DNA from: Methanobacteriota archaeon
Lineage (GTDB): Archaea > Halobacteriota > Methanocellia > Methanocellales > Methanocellaceae
Direction: 5' to 3'
Length of the DNA stretch: 7,678 bases
NCBI GenBank assembly: GCA_023436075.1
Contig: JAEZKS010000153.1
Coordinates: 1 to 7,678 of the forward strand
This document shows positions 1-4,763 of the stretch, in pieces. Within the stretch, counting starts at the first letter, position 1; every line of letters begins with the position of its first letter. Both the position numbers and the translations under genes were made by a program. The notes under the pieces were generated by a model. It was not told the origin of the DNA. It did not search any database and saw only the letters and a program-made list of their open reading frames with translations.

Positions 1-151
1 TGAAAAAGGCCGGGCTCTCGTCGAACGCCATGCCCGGACTTCATTTGTGCGCGCGCGAAGCCGCCTGGCCGAAGATCGCCGATTTGAATACGTTTTCACA
101 AGATGGCGCAGGAAGAACAGGCTTTTATTGTTTTATTGATACGGCAGGGCT
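1..151. other. Window edge and short intergenic stretch, no supported gene
   Basis: No convincing coding region is visible. A minus-strand ATG at 31-29 opens a frame that stays open to the window edge (MAFDESPAFF...), so it could be the first codons of the next gene downstream of the flavodoxin. It has no good ribosome-binding site and only ten codons are visible. The arms CCGGGC (10-15) and GCCCGG (32-37) flank this ATG and could form a hairpin. The AT-rich segment at about 120-142 is A-rich on the minus strand, so it does not look like an oligo-T terminator for the flavodoxin gene. Confidence 0.35.
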
Positions 152-661
152 TCAATCGTTTAATTTCTGCCTCAGGTCCCGGGCGAACTCTTCCGCACGC
201 GTGAGGTCTTCCGCATTCGGCCTGCCCTTATTCATTCCTCCGATATACCTGAGGAAGCTGTTCGTGTTGTACCCTTTGCAGCCGAACTCGTCGATGATGA
301 CATACCCCTTCGCATGCAGTTTTTCCCTGAGCGCCGCGTGGTCTTTGGCCACCTTGTCCTTACCCGTGATCCCGGCGGTCGAAAAGATGAACGCTTTTTT
401 GCCGTCGGCCCGGGGCAGCCCGTCGGCGAAGTCCAGCAGCTCTTTATAATGCCTGCCGCTGTCTATCCCGGCGCCAAAGCCGACCAGGTCGTAATCGTCG
501 ATCTCCCCGGAATTTACCTGCTGCGGCGATTTCACCGGCGCATCGAGGGCCTTTGCGAAGACGTTAGCGACTTTTTCGGTGTTCATGTGGTGGTACGAAT
601 ATACGATCAGGAGCGATTTTATCGGCTTCCTGCCCTCGATACTTTCGTCGTTCATTACCAT
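152..661 (-). CDS. Flavodoxin family protein (flavodoxin_3-like)
   Basis: A 169-residue single-domain flavodoxin, expected to be a cytosolic FMN-binding one-electron carrier. After a short charged N-terminus, strand b1 (SLLIVYSY, about 16-23) leads into the FMN-phosphate loop HHMNTEKVA (24-32). The segment YDLVGFGAGIDSGRHY (57-72) and the loop FIFSTAG (91-97) are the isoalloxazine-binding region. The C-terminal pattern GCKGYNT...NKGRPNAEDL (127-153) is typical of a subgroup of short prokaryotic flavodoxins. Full length for the family. An in-frame TGA lies six codons upstream of the ATG at 661, so this is the first possible start; a second ATG at 655 is also plausible, and the Shine-Dalgarno is weak for both. 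The gene starts 37 bp after the radical SAM gene stops on the same strand, so the two are probably co-transcribed. The partner suggests it reduces the radical SAM cluster, which is inference. Confidence 0.9.
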   Translation of the reverse strand: MVMNDESIEGRKPIKSLLIVYSYHHMNTEKVANVFAKALDAPVKSPQQVNSGEIDDYDLVGFGAGIDSGRHYKELLDFADGLPRADGKKAFIFSTAGITGKDKVAKDHAALREKLHAKGYVIIDEFGCKGYNTNSFLRYIGGMNKGRPNAEDLTRAEEFARDLRQKLND

Positions 662-690
662 TGGTTCGCCTTCTTTTCATCGTCTTTCAT
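655..690 (-). other. Eleven-codon mini-ORF between radical SAM and flavodoxin genes
   Basis: In the 37-bp gap, an ATG at 690 opens a frame reading MKDDEKKANQW and then TAA. The TAA overlaps the second possible flavodoxin ATG as TAATG (657-653). A translated ribosome could therefore re-initiate on the flavodoxin. There is no strong Shine-Dalgarno for the mini-ORF, and so short a frame can occur by chance. Confidence 0.2.
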
Positions 691-698
691 ATCGCCGT

Positions 699-1772
699 TC
701 ACTCCATCAGCGACTTCACCCACTCCGGCTTCTTCCAGAGCGCGCACCCTCCGTTCGATTCCATGAGCTGATCGCGGTTCTCTCTCAGTGCCTTGAACCG
801 CCGGGAATTGAGCGCATCCTTCAGCGGCATATTCATGATGCTGCTGTCCGAGTACGGGGCGAAGGGACAGGCCTCGACGTCCCCGGAGGCGCTGACGTGT
901 ATGAAGCCTCTTCCCGACGACAGGCAGCCGCCAAAGGCTTTCTCGTCGCCGGGGAACCCGATGTAGACGCCCGGCTGGCTGGTCCGGTAAGCCTCCATTT
1001 TTGCCAGGATCTCGTCCCGCTGTGCGTCGGTGACCACCCAGTCTTTGGTGCCTTTCCTGACCGGGTTGTACTCGACGTAGATGAATGCCTTGCAGCCGTG
1101 CTCTCGCATCTGTCGGACGAAGTTCTCGCCGGTCACCGTATCATAGTTCGACCGGGTGACGGTGAGCGACGTACCGAAGAAAATGCCCCGTCCATGAAGC
1201 TTCGCCATGTCCTTCATCAGCCGGTCATAGACGCCAGCGCCCCGGCGCAGGTCTGTCATGTCCTCGTGACCTTCCATGCTGAGGATGGGGATGACGTGCT
1301 TCTGCTCCTTGAACTGCCGCAGCACAGCCTCGTCGATGAGCGTGCCGTTCGTGAATAGTGTGAAGATCATGTCCGGGAAGCCTTTCGTGATCTCGAAAAT
1401 GTCCGGCCTGGTCAGCGGTTCGCCGCCTACGAGCAGCACAATGGAGACGCCCAGTTCGTTCGCCTGCCGGAGGACGTCAGTCAGCCCGGCCGTATCCATT
1501 TCGGGCTTATGTTCCCGGGGGACGAGCCGCGAGTAGCAGCCCGCACAGCTCAAATTACATTTATTGGTGACGCTGAGGATCATCACGGGAGGCACGTGGA
1601 GCCCCCGCTCCTCGTTCTTCTGTCGGACAGCGGCCGCCTTCCGCTGTGCCATCGTGGCCCTGACGAAAAAGGCCGCCATGGCAGGGTCCTTTAACGAGAC
1701 GCTCAGGGCGTCGCTGAAAATGTTCCTGATGAGCCCGTTGACCATGCGGTTGAGGTCTCTGTTATTTTCCAT
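699..1772 (-). CDS. Radical SAM protein with SPASM-like C-terminal cysteines
   Basis: A 357-residue radical SAM enzyme of unknown substrate. The canonical CxxxCxxC is CNLSCAGC (C72, C76, C79), which holds the SAM-binding [4Fe-4S] cluster. VGGEPL (115-120) is the SAM-contact GGEP motif, and TLFTNGTLI (138-146) and LSMEGHED (164-171) are later barrel strands typical of the MoaA/PqqE-like branch. Beyond the barrel, C283 (GGC), C302 (EACPF) and C343 (GGCALW) resemble a reduced SPASM/twitch domain that could bind an auxiliary cluster. About 60 residues precede the barrel, helical and rich in Ala and Arg, without a signal peptide. The start is ATG at 1772 with AAGGAG 6 nt upstream (1779-1784). First gene of an apparent operon with the flavodoxin, behind repeated TATGTACATA boxes. 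No short precursor peptide gene is visible, so a RiPP role has no support here. Radical SAM membership is certain; the reaction is not. Confidence 0.93.
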   Translation of the reverse strand: MENNRDLNRMVNGLIRNIFSDALSVSLKDPAMAAFFVRATMAQRKAAAVRQKNEERGLHVPPVMILSVTNKCNLSCAGCYSRLVPREHKPEMDTAGLTDVLRQANELGVSIVLLVGGEPLTRPDIFEITKGFPDMIFTLFTNGTLIDEAVLRQFKEQKHVIPILSMEGHEDMTDLRRGAGVYDRLMKDMAKLHGRGIFFGTSLTVTRSNYDTVTGENFVRQMREHGCKAFIYVEYNPVRKGTKDWVVTDAQRDEILAKMEAYRTSQPGVYIGFPGDEKAFGGCLSSGRGFIHVSASGDVEACPFAPYSDSSIMNMPLKDALNSRRFKALRENRDQLMESNGGCALWKKPEWVKSLME

Positions 1773-1778
1773 CGTTAA

Positions 1779-1784
1779 CTCCTT
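1779..1784 (-). promoter_or_regulatory. Shine-Dalgarno of the radical SAM gene
   Basis: On the minus strand AAGGAG lies 6 nt before ATG 1772. It fixes the start and shows that the mRNA has a leader, so transcription probably begins near or upstream of 1790. Confidence 0.75.
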
Positions 1785-1798
1785 CGAACTACTGCGCC

Positions 1799-1848
1799 GT
1801 ATATAGATACGTTATGTACATAATCGATATATGTACATATTATACATA
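1799..1848 (-). promoter_or_regulatory. Promoter and probable operator of the radical SAM-flavodoxin operon
   Basis: The perfect palindrome TATGTACATA occurs twice, at 1813-1822 and 1830-1839, centres 17 bp apart, separated by ATCGATA. A further half site TACATA lies at 1843-1848. The 27-bp core is palindromic apart from one base. TATA-like strings lie within or beside the boxes (CTATATAC at 1799-1806 on the minus strand, and the boxes themselves). A factor bound here would overlap or sit next to the TBP/TFB site, which fits repression. Repeated palindromes of this kind are typical of dimeric HTH regulators; the regulator is not encoded in the window and I do not recognise the box. The exact TATA box is uncertain. 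Confidence 0.6.
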
Positions 1849-1973
1849 GGTACTAAGAATCGCTGATATAATAAATGTTTTGATAGAGATGCGGCAAAGT
1901 TTGCCTGAAACTACAGCATGGGATTTCAGGGAAACAGCCTGACCTGCGCCGAAGGTCGCAGCGGGCGGCCACT
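1849..1973. other. Intergenic stretch between glycosylase and radical SAM operon
   Basis: No gene is seen. It contains the inverted repeat CCTGAAA (1904-1910) / TTTCAGG (1924-1930) with a 13-nt loop. A weaker 5-bp stem lies nearer the glycosylase stop, CTGCG (1944-1948) / CGCAG (1957-1961). Neither is followed by a clear T-tract on the minus strand, so they are weak terminator candidates for the glycosylase gene. Confidence 0.35.
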
Positions 1974-2615
1974 TCAGATTGCCGGGGCATCCGAAGAAAT
2001 TCTTTTTACTGCGCAATGTGCGCAATCCTTCCTGTTGCAGTACCGCTTGCCGTGCTCGACGAGCAGCGCGTGAAAGTGGCGATACATGTCGGCATCGATC
2101 GGTAATTCCTCGCGGAAAAGCTCTTGCAGGTGCCGGTAGCTTCCTTCCACGCCCAGGCATTTCAGCGTCCTGCGGGCATAGGCGTCCACGACAAACGACG
2201 GCTGTCCGGCAACGTATAGCACCAGGACGTCTGCAGTCTCGTCCCCGATGCCGCGCAGCGAGAGCAGTTCCTTGCGGAGAAGATCGGCAGGCTTCGAGAA
2301 CGCGTCGGGATTTTGCGCCATGTAGCGGGCGAGGCCCTGCAGGCTCCGCGCTTTGTTCCGGTAGAACCCCGCAGGTCTGACGATCTGCTCTATTTCTTCG
2401 ATCGTAAGTGAAGCGACCGCCACTGGATTCATCAATCTGCGGCGTCTCATTTCGTGGAGAACGCGATCCACGTTCTCCCATCGAGTCTGCTGTACCAGGA
2501 TGGCTCCGGCGACGCGCTCGAAGTCAGAGGCGGCAGGCCACCAGTCGTCCAGCGGGCCGAACTCGGCGGATAGCACATCGTACAACGTTTTTATAGCAGT
2601 CTCGCACTTTCGCAT
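1974..2615 (-). CDS. Endonuclease III-related HhH-GPD DNA glycosylase (COG2231-like)
   Basis: A 213-residue HhH-GPD base-excision glycosylase that should flip out and cleave damaged bases. The N-terminal helices include AILVQQTRWENVDRVL (38-53), matching the 'Q-T-x-W-x-N-V' region of endonuclease III-related proteins. The helix-hairpin-helix is LRGIGDETADVL (120-131) and the catalytic aspartate is D144 in FVVDAYARR. At the position of the endonuclease III lyase lysine (G-x-G-x-K-T-A) this protein has E126 (GIGDETA). That is expected for monofunctional glycosylases such as the MagIII 3-methyladenine type, not for an AP lyase. The C-terminus has C193, C198 and C201 but no fourth cysteine, so a standard [4Fe-4S] loop is incomplete. 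An in-frame TAG directly precedes ATG 2615, which fixes the start. A TATA box 30 bp upstream suggests a nearly leaderless mRNA. The exact substrate (3-methyladenine, mismatched thymine or other) cannot be read from the sequence. Confidence 0.88.
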   Translation of the reverse strand: MRKCETAIKTLYDVLSAEFGPLDDWWPAASDFERVAGAILVQQTRWENVDRVLHEMRRRRLMNPVAVASLTIEEIEQIVRPAGFYRNKARSLQGLARYMAQNPDAFSKPADLLRKELLSLRGIGDETADVLVLYVAGQPSFVVDAYARRTLKCLGVEGSYRHLQELFREELPIDADMYRHFHALLVEHGKRYCNRKDCAHCAVKRISSDAPAI

Positions 2616-2640
2616 CTATCGTTATATTCTTGGCTATCAC

Positions 2641-2648
2641 CATATAAT
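2641..2648 (-). promoter_or_regulatory. TATA box of the glycosylase gene
   Basis: On the minus strand ATTATATG is centred about 30 bp upstream of ATG 2615. Archaeal transcription starts roughly 25 bp downstream of the TATA box, so initiation would fall within a few bases of the ATG. No Shine-Dalgarno is close to the start (a GGTGAT lies about 21 nt away), which fits leaderless translation. Confidence 0.5.
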
Positions 2649-2797
2649 TCTCTGCTGATCGGCGTCTAAGAACCAATAAAAGCCATTAGCGCACGCCGGT
2701 CGACGCTCGTGCCCTTTGGGCACGTGCTGTTCGGGTTTTTATGGTGCATTTGAGATGTCTTGGACGAGCTTGCACCCTCGTCACACGACACTGGCTG

Positions 2798-3045
2798 CGC
2801 TCCGCTTCGCTCCGCTGCGCCAGAGTTGAGTTCCTTCGCAAGCCCTGAAAAACGCGCTTGCGCAGCGTTTTTCACCGCGACATTACCCGCACCCCGGCAT
2901 GGCTTCGCATGCCGGGGCTATCGCCGAAAAAACCCTCACTCGACCGCGGGAGCAGCACGATCACCATTACCAAGTTGTTCCCGAAACTTAAAACCTCACT
3001 TTTCAGGGCTGTCTTTTTGATCTTTCCGCGGAGCGAAGCGGAGCG
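2798..3045. repeat. Nested long inverted repeats bounding about 250 bp
   Basis: Two arm pairs nest inside one another. The outer pair is CGCTCCGCTTCGCTCCGC (2798-2815) with its exact reverse complement at 3028-3045, 18 of 18 bases. The inner pair is AGCCCTGAAAA (2841-2851) with TTTTCAGGGCT (3000-3010), 11 of 11. In RNA from either strand they would close a large multi-branched fold containing the hairpins at 2846-2874 and 2892-2917. The first hairpin shares bases with the inner arm (2846-2851), so those two pairings would compete. As DNA, the outer arms resemble terminal inverted repeats, but I see no flanking target-site duplication. Confidence 0.6.
2892..2917. repeat. Perfect 10-bp hairpin with GCTTCG loop
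   Basis: CCCCGGCATG (2892-2901) and CATGCCGGGG (2908-2917) pair over ten bases with loop GCTTCG, the most stable local hairpin in the element. On the plus strand it is followed by ATCGCCGAAAAAA, and on neither strand by an immediate T-tract, so a simple terminator role is doubtful. Confidence 0.7.
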
Positions 3046-3084
3046 GTCATGCCAGGGGAGTCCAGCGGAGCCCGTAGGGCGGAG

Positions 3085-3121
3085 CGACTAGAGGGGGCGG
3101 GAGCCCCCTCTTGATCAGTCG
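3085..3121. repeat. GC-rich hairpin at the right edge of the structured element
   Basis: AGAGGGGGC (3090-3098) pairs with GCCCCCTCT (3103-3111) around loop GGGA. The stem is extended by CGACT (3085-3089) with AGTCG (3117-3121) across a one-sided bulge. No U-tract follows on either strand. It marks the point where the sequence changes from GC-rich repeat-like to ordinary composition. Confidence 0.55.
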
Positions 3122-3125
3122 TAAT

Positions 3126-3326
3126 TAGAAAGGTTAACCAGCCCTGTCATTCGTCGATTTGCTATTGCCTCTCTTGATCGGTAGTGCGCCGGCACGGATC
3201 ATATCCGTCTTCGGCGGAAGAAACTTGCTGCCTCCCGCCATGGGCGTACAGGCGCCGTGGCTTTCATGGCGATAGGACATCTGGACGGATGATCGGGCCG
3301 GGCAAGCCATCGCTTTTCCGGATGAT
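3126..3326. other. Remaining intergenic DNA before npdG, no gene seen
   Basis: No reading frame here has a start with a ribosome-binding site or a recognisable protein; a 65-codon minus-strand frame (3199-3396) is Arg/Pro-rich and unconvincing. Small dyads are present, notably ACGGAT-CAT-ATCCGT (3194-3208). I see no tRNA T-loop or acceptor stem. Confidence 0.45.
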
Positions 3327-3360
3327 AAAAAACGAACGTGCGTGCGAGCGGCTGCACGTT
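3327..3360 (-). terminator. Hairpin plus T6 terminator of npdG
   Basis: Reading the minus strand downstream of the npdG stop, AACGTGC (3360-3354) pairs with GCACGTT (3341-3335), and CG then TTTTTT (3332-3327) follow directly. The structure begins 48 nt after the npdG stop codon. Archaeal termination depends mainly on the oligo-T stretch, which is present, so it should end npdG transcription before the structured region. Confidence 0.7.
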
Positions 3361-3408
3361 TAATGGGCTGATTGTCCGAGAGCCGCCCGAGTTCACGCTA
3401 ATGATGTA

Positions 3409-4068
3409 TCACACGAACTTGATCGAAAGAGGCTTCGTCTTATTCCTGATGGCCAGGTTGATCAGCAGCGGCGTGAGGCTTTCGACCAGGCTGGCCTCTT
3501 CGAGGGTGCCTCCGTCCAGCGCCCGGACGTTGCCGAGCTGTTCCGCCAGCTTCATCACGGTTTTCTTCGCTTCTTCGTCGTCCGCGCAGACAATCACGTC
3601 GAAGCCCAGCTTATCGTCCAGGTCGGCGAGCCGCGGAGCTGGCAGCGACTGGAAGGCGGACACGATCTTCATGCCTGGCGCGAGCACGGCGCAGCACTGC
3701 TTTGTGGCACTGCCGCATTCCGGCGGCGTGTAGGCGCAGAGCTTTCCCTTCGATATGGGGACGATGGGCGTGATCACGATCTGGTTATCCAGTGCGCCAG
3801 CCTGGTTCAGCGCCTGTATCGTCGGGACGGCGAACTGATAGCGGACTGCCAGGATCACCACTTCGGAGCCCTTCGCCGCATCTTCGTTGGCCATGCCTTT
3901 GATCTCATCCTTCATTCCGCGTGATTTCAGCAGCTTGTTGTAGTTGTCTGCGGCCTCTGCAGCTTTGGCCGCATCCCGGGAGCCCACGATGACCTCGTTG
4001 TGCTGCGCCAGCCGCAGCGCCAGGCCTTCTCCTATGTCCCCCGTCCCTCCGATGATTGCGATCTTCAT
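3409..4068 (-). CDS. npdG: F420H2:NADP+ oxidoreductase
   Basis: A 219-residue cytosolic enzyme that moves hydride between reduced coenzyme F420 and NADP+, supplying NADPH in methanogens. The N-terminal Rossmann fold begins at residue 1 with IIGGTGDIGEGLALRLA (5-21). VGSRDAAK (28-35) supplies T9, S30, R31 and K35, matching the residues that bind the 2'-phosphate of NADP in the Archaeoglobus enzyme. ITPIVPISKG (99-108), LPAPRLADLDDK (142-153) and ESLTPLLINLAI (196-207), with terminal IKFV, match the family along its length, as I recall it. The segment SAFQSLPA (137-144) has Gln where the Archaeoglobus sequence, from memory, has His near the hydride-transfer site. The start is ATG 4068 with GGGTGA 4 nt upstream. 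Monocistronic, with its own TATA box and terminator, and divergent from the membrane protein-ABCE1 operon. Confidence 0.95.
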   Translation of the reverse strand: MKIAIIGGTGDIGEGLALRLAQHNEVIVGSRDAAKAAEAADNYNKLLKSRGMKDEIKGMANEDAAKGSEVVILAVRYQFAVPTIQALNQAGALDNQIVITPIVPISKGKLCAYTPPECGSATKQCCAVLAPGMKIVSAFQSLPAPRLADLDDKLGFDVIVCADDEEAKKTVMKLAEQLGNVRALDGGTLEEASLVESLTPLLINLAIRNKTKPLSIKFV

Positions 4069-4072
4069 GATA

Positions 4073-4095
4073 TCACCCCGCGGGCTTCCCGCCCG
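4073..4095 (-). promoter_or_regulatory. Shine-Dalgarno of npdG with adjacent hairpin
   Basis: GGGTGA (minus strand, 4078-4073) precedes the ATG. Just upstream, CGGGC (4095-4091) and GCCCG (4085-4081) can pair with a 5-nt loop, ending 2 nt from the Shine-Dalgarno. Such a hairpin could modulate ribosome access, but the stem is short. Confidence 0.45.
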
Positions 4096-4120
4096 AGGTC
4101 ACAGAATATTTTCACAGGCT

Positions 4121-4130
4121 ATTTATAAAA
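4121..4130 (-). promoter_or_regulatory. TATA box of npdG
   Basis: On the minus strand TTTTATAAAT (4130-4121) is close to the archaeal TATA consensus. A start about 25 bp downstream gives a leader of roughly 30 nt that includes the hairpin and the Shine-Dalgarno. Confidence 0.7.
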
Positions 4131-4166
4131 CAATGTCGCGTGCCTCGCATCAGGGCAGGCAATAAA

Positions 4167-4190
4167 TTTATATATACTTATTATATATAA
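4167..4190 (+). promoter_or_regulatory. Promoter of the membrane protein-ABCE1 operon
   Basis: Two overlapping-type TATA candidates, TTTATATATA (4167-4176) and TTATATATAA (4181-4190), lie 120-145 bp before the first ATG. They imply a start around 4200-4215 and a leader of about 100 nt, long for an archaeal mRNA. Two TATA elements could give two start sites. The npdG promoter lies about 40 bp away in the opposite direction. Confidence 0.6.
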
Positions 4191-4195
4191 CTACC

Positions 4196-4305
4196 CGGCG
4201 GGCCGACGTGCCCCGCCGACACAAACAATAAATATGATGCGCTGTTATCAGCAAGCAGGATTAAGAGAACCGGTAGCATAAACTTTTACGCATTATACCG
4301 GAGGT
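4196..4305 (+). promoter_or_regulatory. Structured 5' leader of the membrane protein-ABCE1 operon
   Basis: Two dyads fall in the likely leader. CGGCGGG (4196-4202) pairs with CCCGCCG (4212-4218), a 7-bp G/C stem close to the expected transcription start. CCGGTA (4270-4275) pairs with TACCGG (4296-4301), and its 3' arm includes the first two bases of the Shine-Dalgarno GGAGGT (4300-4305). The second stem could therefore partly hide the ribosome-binding site. I recognise no known riboswitch class. Confidence 0.4.
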
Positions 4306-4312
4306 AAATGGC

Positions 4313-4729
4313 ATGGAGTTCAAAACACCGACGAAAGAAGAACGTATCGCGCTCCACAGGCGGGGCGCCAAAATGATCATGGTAACAATGCTTCTCGGTG
4401 TTCTCGCAGGGATACTGTCGAGCCCGTATTTCCTGAGCCAGCCTGTCTATGCGCCTGTCATACAAAATGGCGGGTCTGACCTCGCGACAGCACCGGGAAC
4501 CGCAAAGCCGACCAACCCCGATGCCCCTAACCACTCGTCGTTCGCGTTCCTGATCCTGGCCATTCTGGTCTACGCGCAAAAATTCATTTTCCCGTACCTG
4601 GGAATCGACTCGAAGCGGTTCGGCTTCAAGGATTGGTTCTTCCTCGCGTTCATGACGTTCTGCTTCTGGTTCGTCACCTGGACGGTCCTTCTGAACGGCC
4701 CGGTGCCCGCATTCGGGCCAATATTCTAA
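4313..4729 (+). CDS. Small three-helix membrane protein, possibly EMC6-like
   Basis: A 138-residue integral membrane protein. A positively charged N-terminus (TKEERIALHRRGAK, 7-20) is followed by three hydrophobic helices, about 20-41, 75-95 and 108-128. A polar Gly/Pro/Asn-rich loop (50-74) separates the first two and a basic turn, KRFGFK (101-106), the last two. The charge pattern predicts N-in, C-out. Aromatics are dense in helix 3 (DWFFLAFMTFCFWFVTWTVLL). Size, three helices and topology match the small archaeal proteins annotated as EMC6-like, relatives of a membrane-insertase subunit; I hold this family assignment only tentatively. ATG 4313 is chosen over ATG 4308 because GGAGGT sits 7 nt before it and because only that frame is open. 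The ABCE1 gene follows after 34 bp on the same strand, so the two form an operon and may link membrane-protein biogenesis with translation (inference). Confidence 0.85.
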   Translation: MEFKTPTKEERIALHRRGAKMIMVTMLLGVLAGILSSPYFLSQPVYAPVIQNGGSDLATAPGTAKPTNPDAPNHSSFAFLILAILVYAQKFIFPYLGIDSKRFGFKDWFFLAFMTFCFWFVTWTVLLNGPVPAFGPIF

Positions 4730-4763
4730 TCCGTTTTGACATGTGCGAGGGAACCTGCTAACT

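Larger units (their letters stand above)
2690..3125. repeat. Hairpin-rich, GC-rich intergenic element of unknown nature
   Basis: About 435 bp with no credible gene but dense dyad symmetry. In order: CGTGCCC-TTT-GGGCACG (2708-2724); GACGAG/CTCGTC (2763-2768/2777-2782); a CGCTCCGCTTCGCTCCGC arm (2798-2815); TGAAAAACGC/GCGTTTTTCA (2846-2855/2865-2874); CCCCGGCATG/CATGCCGGGG around loop GCTTCG (2892-2917); the arm TTTTCAGGGCT (3000-3010); the reverse complement of the first arm (3028-3045); and AGAGGGGGC/GCCCCCTCT (3090-3111). The CGGAG/CTCCG word recurs many times. Frames crossing it give low-complexity Arg/Ser/Pro peptides that are unlike proteins. It could be a MITE- or REP-like repeat, a structured RNA, or a decayed mobile element; the sequence alone does not decide. 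Confidence 0.6.

Noticed and set aside
579..1358. 259-codon plus-strand open frame
   Set aside because: Antisense to the radical SAM and flavodoxin genes; no domain pattern and no ribosome-binding site.
699..1772. RiPP biosynthesis cluster around the radical SAM enzyme
   Set aside because: No short precursor-peptide gene, peptidase or exporter is visible next to it.
1840..2481. 213-codon minus-strand open frame overlapping the glycosylase
   Set aside because: It is a shifted frame of the same DNA, rich in Arg/Ala/Gly, with no family pattern, while the overlapping frame has clear HhH-GPD motifs.
2760..3091. Open frames across the hairpin-rich element (2760-3020, 2858-3091, 2666-2875)
   Set aside because: Low-complexity peptides shaped by the repeats, no ribosome-binding sites, no recognisable protein.
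2690..3125. CRISPR array
   Set aside because: The repeats are inverted and irregularly spaced; there is no set of direct repeats with regular spacers and no cas gene nearby.
3199..3396. 65-codon minus-strand frame after npdG
   Set aside because: Crosses the npdG terminator hairpin, is Arg/Pro-rich and has no good start signal.
3126..3408. tRNA or other known RNA gene
   Set aside because: No T-loop GGTTCGAATCC-like sequence and no matching acceptor stem; only small isolated dyads.
4743..4763. Upstream GTG start for ABCE1 adding seven residues
   Set aside because: Archaeal ABCE1 proteins begin at MRIAILEKDRC, matching ATG 4764; the extra residues have no family support.
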